Below, in pieces: positions 1 to 10,403 of a stretch of 64,000 nt of DNA (the stretch's first letter is position 1; every line of letters starts with the position of its first letter). The notes beneath the pieces are model-generated. The model was given only the letters and a program-made list of their open reading frames with translations. It was not told the DNA's origin and did no database searches. The DNA comes from Symbiodinium natans (lineage: Eukaryota > Sar > Dinophyceae > Suessiales > Symbiodiniaceae): contig CAJNDS010001114.1 of assembly GCA_905221605.1 (NCBI GenBank), forward strand, positions 573,045 through 637,044, given 5' to 3'. The position numbers were made by a program, and so were the translations under genes.

Positions 1-830
1 CATATATATATATATATATACACTCCCCAATTCCCTGGGACCCGAGATGTTCTCAAAGGTTTCCAGTTGTGGGTCTGAGGGTTTTGCTTCTCGTCTCGAA
101 CCTGATGACGCCAAAACCGTCGTGAGTTCAGGCTGCAGGTCCAGGGTTTGAAGTTTAGCGTGCTCAACAGCACCCTAAACTCTAAACCCTAAACCTTAAA
201 CCCTAAACCGTAAACCCCCTAGCGACTCACGATCTCTCACCGAACGCAGCGCAAAATCTGTTGCCACCTGCAGCTTCTCTTTGTCCCGGGCAGCTGTCGC
301 TGCCTCTCAGGTTTAGACTTTAGGGCGTAAAGCTTAGGATTTCGGACTTCGCCTAAATCCAAAACCCAACACCCCCCCCCCCCCCCCCCCCCCCGCCCCC
401 GAAATCGGACGCAAAGAAACTCAGCGGTATGAGGTTCGTGAGCCTACGAACCCCGCATCCTAAAGCCATGCAGCGTCTCTGATCTTGACTGTCAAACTCC
501 AAATCCCTCTGGCAAAATAGCCCTAAAGTTTCACAACCCGGAGATACTAACCCCCAAATCTCCAAACCTCCGATAAACCCTAACTCTCCTGAAGGCCGCT
601 AAAGCCCTCAAAAAGTTGGCCTGGGGCCCGGAGCGCAAAACTGAGCCCTTGCACCTGAACCCGAAAGCCGACTCGACCTACCCTCCGGAAATCGAATGAT
701 TTGCACTTGGAAGGATTTGCGCTTGGATGGCTGCCGGGAGGTTCCTGCATGCAGACACTCCACACTCCCTAGAAAGCACCTGGATTCCCCAGCAGTCAAA
801 AACCACAAGGTAGACACCACGACACCCTGA
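1..830. other. Non-genic leader: TA repeat and poly-C tract
   Basis: The window opens on a TA dinucleotide run (2-20). A near-pure run of about 26 C lies at 370-396 and a few stray AAACCCT heptamers at 175-215. The short open frames here have no exon-like boundaries and resemble no protein I know. I see no gene. Confidence 0.6.
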
Positions 831-1000
831 GAAACCCTAAACCCTAAACCCTAAACCCTAAACCCTAAACCCTAAACCCTAAACCCTAAACCCTAAACCC
901 TAAACCCTAAACCCTAAACCCTAAACCCTAAACCCCAAAAACCCTAAACCCTAAACCCTAAACCCTAAACCCTCAACCCTAACCCTAAACCTTGACCCTT
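831..1000 (-). repeat. Interstitial telomere-like array (AAACCCT on + strand)
   Basis: About 22 tandem copies of AAACCCT, nearly perfect, with degenerate copies at the right edge. The G-rich strand is the minus strand. The next array (1090-1207) has the opposite orientation, so the two face each other across about 90 bp. Confidence 0.95.
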
Positions 1001-1089
1001 GACCCCGCCCCGGACTGACCCCCGGTTTACGGAGCACCGGACCGTGCCTTCTCCGGCAACCTCAGGGCGCATCGCACCTGCAAAATTGG

Positions 1090-1207
1090 TCAGGGTTTAG
1101 GGTTTAGGGTTTATAGGGCTTGTAGGGTTTATAGGGTTTAGGGTTTAGGGTTCAGGGTTCAGGGTTTGGGGTTTGGGGTTTAGGGTTTAAGTAGGGTTTA
1201 GGGTTTA
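1090..1207 (+). repeat. Degenerate TTTAGGG array
   Basis: TTTAGGG copies interspersed with TTCAGGG and TTTGGGG variants and a few insertions. It is inverted relative to 831-1000. Confidence 0.9.
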
Positions 1208-1849
1208 GTCTCCAGGCCAGCAGTATCAAGCAGATGCTCTTGTGATCTGGTCGACGTGGCTTCTCCTGTTTTACTTTCCATGGCAACAACAGGTTTGGCG
1301 GGCCACGCCTGGACCCAACATGAGCGCCGCAGCGAAAGCGATAAAACTTCCCGGGAGCATGCACGCGCGTGCGCGCGTCGCAGCGTACAGCGTTGCGCCC
1401 CACTTTGCTTGGGAGAATGGAGCGCAAATTAAAGACCTACAACGCAAAGCACAAACTCAAAGCAAAAGCACAACTAGGATGACCCTTAAAACCCTCTGAA
1501 AATATTCCTGTCTATGGCCCTCTTAAACCCAATAAAGGGAAAATGAAAAATATCCCAAGGGCCTCCCTAGGCACAACAACTGTCAACTTTGCATCCCCCT
1601 ACTTGCGAGTAGACCCTGGACGGAAACAACAAGCATGTGCCTTTTAGGAATAGGAAGCTATAATAGGAACCCAGAACCAACAAAAGTACTAAAGTATAGT
1701 ACTCCAAAACTCAAATCCCTGGAGGCAGCTCGGAGCTCACCTCGTACTTTCGATGCCCATCTCGGTCCATGTATCTTTCCTTGGGCGCTTCCACTGCGGC
1801 TTCCACAGTTTGGGGGCGCGGTTTACACTCGAGCTGCGGTTTAGGGCTT
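1208..1849. other. Unique sequence, no gene recognised
   Basis: Mixed-composition sequence, including a GC-alternating stretch (gcacgcgcgtgcgcgcg, 1360-1378) that could adopt Z-DNA. Both strands have short open frames, but none gave a recognisable motif. Confidence 0.4.
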
Positions 1850-1937
1850 AGGGTTTCGGGTTTAGGGTTTAGGGTTTAGGGTTTAGGGTTTAGGGTTTAG
1901 GGTTTAGGGTTTAGGGTTTAGGGTTTAGGGTTTAGGG
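1850..1937 (+). repeat. Interstitial TTTAGGG array
   Basis: About twelve tandem TTTAGGG copies, near perfect, following unique sequence. Confidence 0.95.
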
Positions 1938-2416
1938 CTTCAAGGAGAGAGAACACCAGTTGAAGATGCACAGAGAACCTGCAGAGAACCTCACTCCAGA
2001 CTCTAGAACCCCAAATTCAGAACAGTCCACACAGCGTCTAAGCTGAAAGCCCTACACATCCGAAACACCTCTGAGTCAAGATGCCCGAAGGACCTCAAGG
2101 ACGTGTCTGGAGGATCTTTTAAACCATCCAAGCATCCATTAGTTACAGGAGTTTCTTCACTAGGACCCTTGAAAGCTTGGAGTTTGGGGTTCGTTATAGA
2201 AGCCCCATAGTATGGGGGTTTACGAAAATAAAGGGACCCCGAATATAGACCCCAAAGAGTAGGATCCCCTCATAAAAAAGGACCCTACTTTCGGAAACCC
2301 CCCCCCCATATGGAAGTGTTGCGTGCCCGAGCTGCCACAGTCAGGGACAGGATCGGGTCGAAGTCTTGCACCCCGTAGCCTCCGTTGGAAGGCACCAACC
2401 CCTACTTTTGCGGCCC

Positions 2417-2480
2417 TAAACCCTAAACCCTAAACCCTAAACCCTAAACACTAAACACTAAACCCTAAACCCTAAACCGC
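2417..2480 (-). repeat. Interstitial AAACCCT array
   Basis: About nine AAACCCT copies with two AAACACT variants. It faces the G-strand array at 2606-2738 across about 125 bp. Confidence 0.9.
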
Positions 2481-2605
2481 CTCTCCTTCCCACCTTCTTG
2501 CGACTGGAGTTCTTAGGGGGGCCTCGAGGGCTGTGGGGTTTACACGATTTACACAAACATCCTCAAACAACTGAACACGAAGGGGGCTCTGCGGTTCGAG
2601 TAGGG

Positions 2606-2738
2606 TTCAGGGCTTAGGGCTTAGGGCTTAGGGCTTAGGGCTTAGGGTTTAGGGTTTAGGGTTTAGGGTTTAGGGTTTAGGGTTTAGGGTTTAGGGTTTA
2701 GGGTTTAGGGTTTAGGGTTTAGGGTTTAGGGTTTAGGG
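2606..2738 (+). repeat. Interstitial TTTAGGG array with CTTAGGG block
   Basis: Five CTTAGGG variants followed by about fourteen perfect TTTAGGG copies. The block of identical variants implies local amplification of a mutated heptamer. Confidence 0.95.
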
Positions 2739-2739
2739 T

Positions 2740-5040
2740 GCTCAAGAAAGAGAGGCCAGATCGGTGGATGCGCGCAGCGCGCGCGGCTGGCGCAGGCCCG
2801 CACGTGCCGGGCCCTGGAATTTCTTCAGGCCTGCACTCTCGCCCACTCGTAGGTGCTCGACGTCCTCGAAGCCGTCGTCACTTTTTGACATCCGGGCTCG
2901 CGACATGCGCAGCTGTCGACGCTTTTGAATCTCTGGACTCGCGAGATGCACAGCAGTCATCGCTTTGGATTGCCAAACTCGTTTGGTCTCTCATTGTTTG
3001 GGGTGTATGCTGGCAAAGTGCATTCAAATCCATGTCATGCCTTGCCGACCTGACTACGGTCTATGACTCAGTGCGCGCAAGATGTTTACGGCTGCACGCC
3101 GCGGGGTCCTAGGCTTTCACGAGGCTAGGTCAACAGGGTTTTTGGACCGATGGGACACAACCAAGTGGCCGAAGCGGGAGAGGTACATGCGCGTCTCCCA
3201 GTCCGCTTGTATCGGCAGCGATCTCGAAGGGCTGGAGCTGGCCTCCTCCTGGTATTCCACATACCTTGGGTTTCGGTTCGGTGTGGGGCTTTTTTGTCAG
3301 GAGTAACGCACTGAAACCTCGAAGGAAGGAAAAGGGGTCTAGTACGGCTTCAGGTCGTTCCTCAAGACGGAGCTTTGTTGTGGGTCAACTTTTCGGTGTG
3401 GGCTTCGGCCCCATCGAGATTGTGTTTCTTTTGGAGGGAACTGTTTTCTATCCACGCAGACATGAGCATGCTCCGTGAGAGGTGCATTCTCTTTCCGTGT
3501 GTTTGCACGATGCTTTGCAAAGCCTGCCTTCTCGCTGCAAGACCTGAAATGCTCGGGTACGCTGGGTGTCTATGAGGCTCAGGGGCTTTTGCATACAGGG
3601 CTGAAATGAGTCTTGCAAGACACAGGCACAAGTTAGTGGTAGCGTATTCCTATTGCATTCCTGAGCCTTCAACGTGTTTTTTGAGAAACATAGGGGAACG
3701 CCCCAAAAAGCTTCAACCACCCTTCAATGCCTGCGGTTGCCAAAAGGCACGTGCTTCATGGGCATGCAACTACCACGAGTGGTTGGGGTCACGGAGACTC
3801 TGCATTCAAGAAGAGCCCCAGACCTCCTTCACAAAGAACCCCATCCGCCCCAATTAGCCTTCCCCCCTCCCCCCCCCCACCCCTTTTGGGGCTGGGTTTA
3901 GGGCTGGTAGTTTGGGAGTTTAGTAGGTTTTACAGGCTGAGGCTCCCAGAAGTTGCGAGATTCAGCACTTGCCAGTAAATGGGTTCGGGCGGAAAAAACC
4001 GCGCCAGGCGGCTGATTGATCTTGCTCTTCCGCGAGCCGAAGTTCCCCATGGCACGCGCTCATTAAAGGGACATCGGATCCGACAACAGGGCGTTGCGGA
4101 GCAAAGGAGGGGAGCCTGAAGGAAGACCCCTTACCTCTAAAAGTGTGTTTTTTTTGCTGTCAGCACTAAGACCTCCTATGTCGCAACCAAAGCTTTTTGA
4201 ATGTAGACGATAACTTATAACTTAGAATTGAGCCCCCAAAAGCCGGAGGCCTGCACAACATCTTCAAAGTGGCTTGTTAGACTCTAAGGGTGGGCTGAAA
4301 ACTGGCGCGCCCCCAGACAAGCCAAACAAGACCTTAGCCTTACGGGCACAGTCACGTTGTAATAGTGGGAGCTGCTATTGGAAGATTTCAAGCTTCGTAG
4401 GAGTGGGTGATTTAGGGTTCGGGGCTTCCGGCTCGGGAATTGTGGTTCCGGCTCTAGATTTGGGCTTCATGGCGCGGGCGTTTCGAGCTTAGGGCCGAAA
4501 AGCTCAGAGCATGAATGAGAAGTTGAACACAGATGGCTTGGTGCCTCAGAAGCTGCGCCAAAGGCAGTTCTAGAACCAAGCCCTAAGCCCAAGTAGTCCT
4601 AAACTGGTTCCTTCTGCAGCGGCTGCTTTCGCGAATTCTTCCGCGGCCGACAGACTGTCGCAGTTTCAACGTCAAGCGTGCTCTGCACAGGGAGGCTGAT
4701 GGTCTTTCAGCTTCGACTCTGACGTGTTGGGGGGAAGCTTGAGGTGTTGGGGCAAGTACAAGCTCCGGCAAGAAGAATAGCGTCCTCCAGAAATCGAGTT
4801 GCCCGCGCGCCCCACGCGAGCATGATCTCCTGCAGCCCGTTTGTCTCGGGACAGCGGACTGCTTCGCGAGGTAAGATTCGTGGTTCCGGGTGGAGTCGAG
4901 GGGCTTAGGATGGTTTAGGATTTACGGTTCATTAGCAGGGCTAGGGATGGTCAATCGGTCCAGCTTGTCCGTCTTCTTTTCGAGGCAAATGGTGAGGTCA
5001 CCTCGGGATGTCGGTGGAAGTGAAACATTCCAAGTAGGGA
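2740..5040. other. Unique sequence, no assignable gene
   Basis: No telomere array and no long tandem repeat here. Several open segments occur on both strands (for example 2738-3112 plus and 3362-3720 minus), but none shows both a conserved motif and paired AG|G and GN boundaries. Undetected short exons are possible. Confidence 0.35.
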
Positions 5041-5046
5041 AGGGTG

Positions 5047-5165
5047 CGCGCGCGCAAACGCGCGCGTTCGCGTGCGTTCTGGGTGGGTGGGTGGGTGGGC
5101 AGGTGGGTGGGTGGGTGGATGGGTGGGTGGGTGGATGGGGGCGTTTGTGTGGGTGTGTGTGTGGG
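5047..5165 (+). repeat. Alternating GC tract followed by (GGGT)n minisatellite
   Basis: 5047-5078 is rich in alternating GC and CG steps. At once after it, 5081-5140 has about fourteen GGGT or GGAT units, then GT-rich sequence to 5165. The first part has Z-DNA potential and the second G-quadruplex potential on the plus strand. Confidence 0.85.
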
Positions 5166-5309
5166 ATGCCCTGATGTACACAAAATATTTCCAACGTACA
5201 ACGCATTTAATATTGCCGCAGTCATTACCATGCCTTGGTTCCCAAACATAATTCGGTGGCAGAGAATACCCGAAATGCAATAGCAGCAACCTCCACAAAG
5301 TAGTTGCGA

Positions 5310-5600
5310 GGTGATGGACAGGGCCTGGCACCAAAGAGCAGCAGCCACCGCTGCGGCGACATGCTGGGGAAGAAGACCACATTAGCAGGGCTGGGGTGTC
5401 TCGCCACAGCGAGGGACAGCGCCACGGCGCCAGAGCGGCGACAGTTTTAAGCAGCAGCCGGGCAGAGCCCAATGCTAAAGAGCAGCAACTAGCCAGAGTT
5501 TAGGGGGCGCGGAGAAGTGAAAGCCGCAGCAGGGCTGAAGAGAGGTTGCAGGCGCAGTGAGGGACAGCGCCCGGCGCCAAAGAGCAGCAGCTTGAAGGGG
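5310..5600. repeat. Degenerate GC-rich repeat with GGACAGSGCC...AGAGCAGCAGC core
   Basis: A core resembling GGACAGCGCC followed by GGCGCCAAAGAGCAGCAG recurs near 5317, 5413 and 5561, about 100-150 bp apart and imperfect. GCAGCAGC words are frequent. I see no coding sense in it. Confidence 0.5.
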
Positions 5601-5702
5601 GCAGGCTCCACAAAACCGGGGGTGCAACGTTACCTTTCATCAACCTCCCAAATCATCCTTTTAAACCCTTGAAGCCTCAGCTGCCGAAGCACCCCCCTGG
5701 AC

Positions 5703-7167
5703 GTGCAGCAGCGTAAAGGAGTGATAGGCGCCCCATCCCCGAGGCACCACAGACCAGTCCTGGCAATGGATGTGTAGTAGGGCTCTCAGAGCAGCGAAGG
5801 AATCTACAGGCCTTTTTTTAAGGGCAGATGTTGCTGCTGCTTCGGTTTAGGGTCTTTTGCGGCTTGGCTTCAAAAAAGCACCCGTTTTTAGCCCCGAGAA
5901 CCTCTGGGCTCCCGTTCTTGATCCCTTGAGCTGAGCTACCTTAGAGCCCTAGGGTCTTAGGGTTCGGGGCACCTGGGAAAAAATCCACCAGGACCGTGAA
6001 GCCCCGAAGACTCTTTCCCTTCAGCGAGGCCTGCCGCACTTCGGTGTAGTGGGTGATATTGCGGAAGAGCTGCTCCCTGAGAGTTTGGAAAGGGCAAGAC
6101 AGGACCAAGAAGATGTTCGTGCGCTGCGGCTCCTGGACTTTCTGAACACTCTGAACCCCGAAACCCCACGTAAATCTTAAATCCTGACACACGAACCCGA
6201 CATAAACCTCAATCCTAACTCTCAGAAACCCTAAACCCTACACCCTAATCCCTAAACTCCCTGAACCTTGGAAGGCCCCCGAACGAAGCCCAACTCCCCA
6301 AAGCCTGCCGCCAAAGAGCGAGACATTTTTGTCCGGAGGGCTCGACAAGCGTAGCAGGGTGGTCTTCACCTTGGCGAAGCTCGGACTTTTGGCGATGGGC
6401 CGATGGGCCCCTTCGGCACGAATGTCCTGTTGAGGTGCCTTTTTTGATTTTGTGTGTCTGGGGGGACGTCCGCTGGAGACCGCAGCACCGGTTCAATCTC
6501 TCCAAAAGAATCCATGTCGAGCCATGACTTGCCATTGGCATGCACGTCTCCATTACAGCGGCCGTACTCCTCTAACGATCTGGGAACTGGAATCGGGCTT
6601 AGGGCTGTGAGGTTGTTAGGGTCCAGGCTCACGGTGTGGAGCGTGTCCGCTTGTAGTTTTGGTGTTGGGTGTCAAGCAAGCCCCGAAAAAACTCAGCCTC
6701 AAGCTTACAGAAGCCTTCAGATCCTGTAACCGCTCCCCTAAAAGACCAAAAAACATGTTCGCTGCTACGCGTTCTTGTCGCAGTGCTCCGAAGCCACTTG
6801 GCCCACTTATGGCTGCCCAAGCCGCCCAGATGTCGCCATCCTCCTTGAATTGGAAGAAGCCTGGGCTTTGTGGTTTTGCACAGCTTTCGGGACCCTCAAA
6901 CCCCTTGTTCTCCCGCCCGAACACCCCTGCACCCTTAAGCCCACGAGATCTATAGACTTGAGACTCGAAGTGGGTGGGGGCCGTGGCTTCTTTTTTTTCG
7001 CGCAGGCTCGGGCATCCCAAATCCCGGCCAATCTTGGCTTCAAGGTTTTGCAGCTCGACCCCCTTCCTCCAGCTGCCTTAAGCCCCCCCAAACCCCCTAT
7101 AAAACCCCAAACTACTGCGAGCAAAGCTGCGCACGAACTCGTCTTCTTCTGCCTTTTCCGCCACCTC
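5703..7167 (-). CDS. Unidentified multi-exon gene, partial (six exons, 185 codons)
   Basis: Six minus-strand exons join into one uninterrupted frame: 7123-7167, 6724-6843, 6474-6569, 6295-6369, 5971-6132 and 5703-5759 (15, 40, 32, 25, 54 and 19 codons). Every junction is in phase 0, every acceptor is AG|G, and donors are GC, GA, GC, GT, GC (then GT after the last exon). Recognisable stretches include EDGDIWAAWAAIS, EYGRCNGDVHANGKSWLD, VKTTLLRLSSPPDKN, TNIFLVLSCPFQTLREQL and DWSVVPRGWGAYHSF. I cannot place these in a family. The 54-codon exon has alternating hydrophobic and charged residues typical of a folded domain. Neither start codon nor stop codon is identified. Exon-like segments at 7.98-8.08 and 9.0 kb on the same strand may be upstream exons. 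The consistent phasing makes chance unlikely; the function is unknown. Confidence 0.6.
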
Positions 7168-7982
7168 CTGCCACAGTCGTGTAGTCGTGTGGAGGGGCTC
7201 AGACACCCTGAACTCAGAGACTCACATACTCAACCCGAACCTAAAACCAGACACCCCACACATACACCGCATGCGCCTCAAACCTTCAACATCGCAAGCT
7301 GCACCCTTCAAAGCCGCAGCCATTGTGGCGCAACCTTTTCACCTCCCCCCTCCCCCATCCGCCTCCACCGTTATGCACACCACCCAGTAGCCCCACCACG
7401 TGGCGTTCCAGCGCGCGGGCATGAACCTGGGCCGTTCTTTGTTGTGGCCGGGTAGGGATCTTGGGGGGAGCCGGGGGCATGGACTAGGCGGGCCCCGAAA
7501 GGTGCACGATACCGAGATGTTCAGCCATGCTCAGTACCGATTTATTTGCCTCGAAAGTGGCTCAAGCATCCCCCAAAGATTCACCGACCCGAAACACCTG
7601 CCGTTGAGAGTAAGATGCCGCTTATAACAGCTGTAAGGCTGGCACATAACATGAACATTGAAGCGCTGCCTCCGCGGCCAACGCAGCATCAGTTTCATCC
7701 CTAGCCTCCAAACACCTCTGCCAAACCCTCGGCCGGGCTGCTCTCCCATCTCGCCACAGAACATGGCGCCAGCAGGGCTTTGGGCCCAGAGCCCTACAAA
7801 CCTTGAACCCTGAAGCCAGTGAACTGAAACAAACCCCGAAAGCTATCAAAGCCTTGCAAGATCAGTCCGAACACATGAGGTAGGGACTCAGGGCCTCCAG
7901 GCTTCTTGGTTTCCGGGTGCCGGGGTTGCAGAGTGAGTCGAGCAAGGGCTGAGTGTCTGGGGTTTAGGACTTTTGCAGAACT

Positions 7983-8082
7983 GCTCAGGTGAAGGCTCCA
8001 AAAACACTTGTATCTCAAAGGTTGCAGCACACTCAAAGCCATTGCAGATGATCTCGCATAGGTTTCTCCCAACTGAGGCTGC
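7983..8082 (-). CDS. Exon-like segment, possible upstream exon
   Basis: In one minus-strand frame this reads as a protein-like stretch containing NLCEIICNGFECAATFEIQV followed by FLEPSPEQ. The acceptor is not the usual AG|G (an AG|C at about 8083 is the closest), so the boundaries are uncertain. It lies upstream of the 5.7-7.2 kb gene on the same strand and could belong to it. No family recognised. Confidence 0.35.
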
Positions 8083-8300
8083 AAAAAAGCTGCGTCGGAG
8101 TTCGATGGCAGGCTCACAGGGCTTCGGCTTTGCAGCTTCATGGGTTTAGGGTTTTGGCTCTTGATGGGCTCAGGGACCCAGGGCTTTGTCCTCTATAGAG
8201 CTTTTGTAATGTCGGCCTTGGGGGTTTTGCTATGTCGGAGACGGGGCTACGGCTAAGAGTGACTAGAGGGATTACTTTGGGTTGAGGGCATCAGCTGTGG

Positions 8301-8639
<339 letters not shown>

Positions 8640-8640
<1 letters not shown>

Positions 8641-8825
8641 ACAAAGAGGATATTTTACTTCAAACATCCCCACTCTGCACGCAATGAAGTTGCGAGCTCA
8701 CTCTGGGGTTGGGCACTCCAGGGGCTTTGTCGGGATACTTCGGGGAGGAGACGACCGAGCGAGGAGAAGAGTTCAGTGCTATTCTACCCCACACTGAGGA
8801 TGGGAAACAATAGGAAAAAGTAGTA
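8640..8825 (+). repeat. Dispersed repeat related to 33975-34270
   Basis: Shares with 33975-34270 the order: an A/T-rich start ending in AACATCC, then CTCTGGGGTTGGGCACTCCA, then GAGGAGAAGAGTT, then a CCCCACAC-GAGGRTGGGRAACAA tail. The distant copy has expanded the middle block into a minisatellite; here it is single. It seems to be a diverged member of the same repeat family that makes up the 31-36 kb array. Confidence 0.75.
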
Positions 8826-8998
8826 AGAACAGAACCAAAAAAAAACACTACGCGCTAACAATGACAATCACCGGAACAACATCCGTAACAAGTACAATCT
8901 TCAAGAACAATAACAACGGAATCTGGAATTGATTCATCCCAAATCTAGAAGCACAAGGCGCAAAGCAAACAGCAAAGTTCAAGGTCACTGCGGCACCC

Positions 8999-9042
8999 CC
9001 CATCAGCGGCCAGTACTCGTCCAGGCCAGTCTTAAGCACCAC
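8999..9042 (-). CDS. Exon-like segment with AG|G acceptor
   Basis: After an acceptor ccag|G the minus strand reads VVLKTGLDEYWPLMGG and stays open further. The donor is uncertain because GT and GC options lie close together around 8993-8998. Just upstream on the same strand (about 9170-9225) is another AG|G-preceded open segment, GDLKECLSALCVKPPYVPS. Together they suggest exons of a minus-strand gene that may continue into the 5.7-7.2 kb gene. No family recognised. Confidence 0.4.
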
Positions 9043-9866
9043 CTGGCACCACGTTGTCAACCTCAAAGCCCTAAGCTCACATCCTAAACATCTACAAGCA
9101 AGTTTGAGGTCTGAAGCGAAAGTCGCCAAACATCCTAAAGCGGACTTCGGGTTGGTGAGACATTCTAAGTCCAGGAATCCGGCTCGAAGGTACGTAGGGG
9201 GGTTTAACACAAAGAGCTGAAAGACACTCCTTCAAGTCTCCCTGCTCACGCGGCGATGCGGCAGACAATCTCATGGACGGAATTTCAGACGAGAACAAAA
9301 CACAAAAGTGAGTATGATGTTGGCATTCCTTTATGTCATAAGTTTATTCTTCCTGCAAATTCTCGGGGCCACATAAGCTCCTAGACGCCCTCTAAACCCA
9401 ACTACTACACCGTTTTGAAGCCTTAACCTATGAGCTCTGCACGCTCTAAGCTTTCAGGGCCAATCGCTGCCTCGAAGCGCTGCCGGCTGTGACCTCCAGC
9501 ACCTGGCTGCTTGAATGCTGAGCACTTCTAGGCGGGGGCGATTAAACATTTTATTGGCAGCTTTGAGATGCAACTTTCCCTACCACTCCAAACAGCAGAA
9601 GGCACGTTTTTCGGAAATCCGTCAAATCCAGGAATGCGTTGTTCGGACTCGGGCGGAAACGGAAAAACGCAAAACACAGTGCAAAAAGCTTGTTTTCCCA
9701 TTCCTGGGCTGTTTGGGAAAAAGCCTTCTTTTCTCTCTCAATTTTTTCTGGCTAGTGATGGATCTAGCGCCCTAGCTCCGAAAAAAAAGAGAAAACGCGC
9801 TCAGTTAGCCTGAGACTGAGTAAGCCCCGGACAGCGAACTCAAGGCATCGTAAGCTCCGGGCACAG

Positions 9867-9975
9867 GAAGGACATGCGCATCGTGCAATGCTGAAGGATG
9901 TCCGGCTTGGCTTCCTGCGGCTTTGCAACAAAACCCCGCAGAGGTCAGAGCTTGAAGGTCTGGAGCCTCTTCTTG
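9867..9975 (+). CDS. Exon-like segment, unidentified plus-strand gene
   Basis: Acceptor gcacag|G at 9866/9867 opens a frame of 36 codons containing AMLKDVRLGFLRLCNKTPQR and ending near a GC donor (CTTG|GCACG). An upstream plus-strand segment with an AG|G acceptor near 9620 (ECVVRTRAETEKRKTQCKK) may belong to the same gene. It has basic and acidic heptad-like character; no family recognised. Confidence 0.45.
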
Positions 9976-10187
9976 GCACGTCTCAATAACACGGTTCTAA
10001 CACATTCTATGAAGCCACACAGGCGCCCTTAAAGACCCCAACAGAAGGTTAACAAAAGCTGCTGAGGAACGCGCCTTGAAAAGCACGGAGGGCGGTTGCA
10101 GCTCCAGAGTGGAGGCCTTCTCGCAGCACCCCCGGACTTCGAACTTCTGGATAAGGTTTTTTAAGAGACATCACGGTGCTTTCCCGA

Positions 10188-10403
10188 GATTCCCCTCTAA
10201 GCTAAGCCCCCACCCCCCCCCCCCCCCCCCAAATGCGCGTAACTTGCTGCAACTTGTTGCTCTCGCAGTTCACGGCTCTCGTGCCTGGCATCCTCGATTC
10301 CCCTCTAAGCTAAGCCCCCACCCCCCCCCCCCCCCCCCAAATGCGCGTAACTTGCTGCAACTTGTTGCTCTCGCAGTTCACGGCTCTCGTGCCTGGCATC
10401 CTC
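10188..10403. repeat. 108-bp perfect tandem duplication with poly-C tract
   Basis: 10188-10295 is repeated at 10296-10403, including a run of about 18 C. I see no mismatches, so the duplication is very recent or is a homopolymer-associated assembly feature. Confidence 0.9.

Noticed and set aside
4951-5206. His/Pro/Thr-rich minus-strand frames with HPPTHP repeats
   Set aside because: Direct translation of the GGGT minisatellite.
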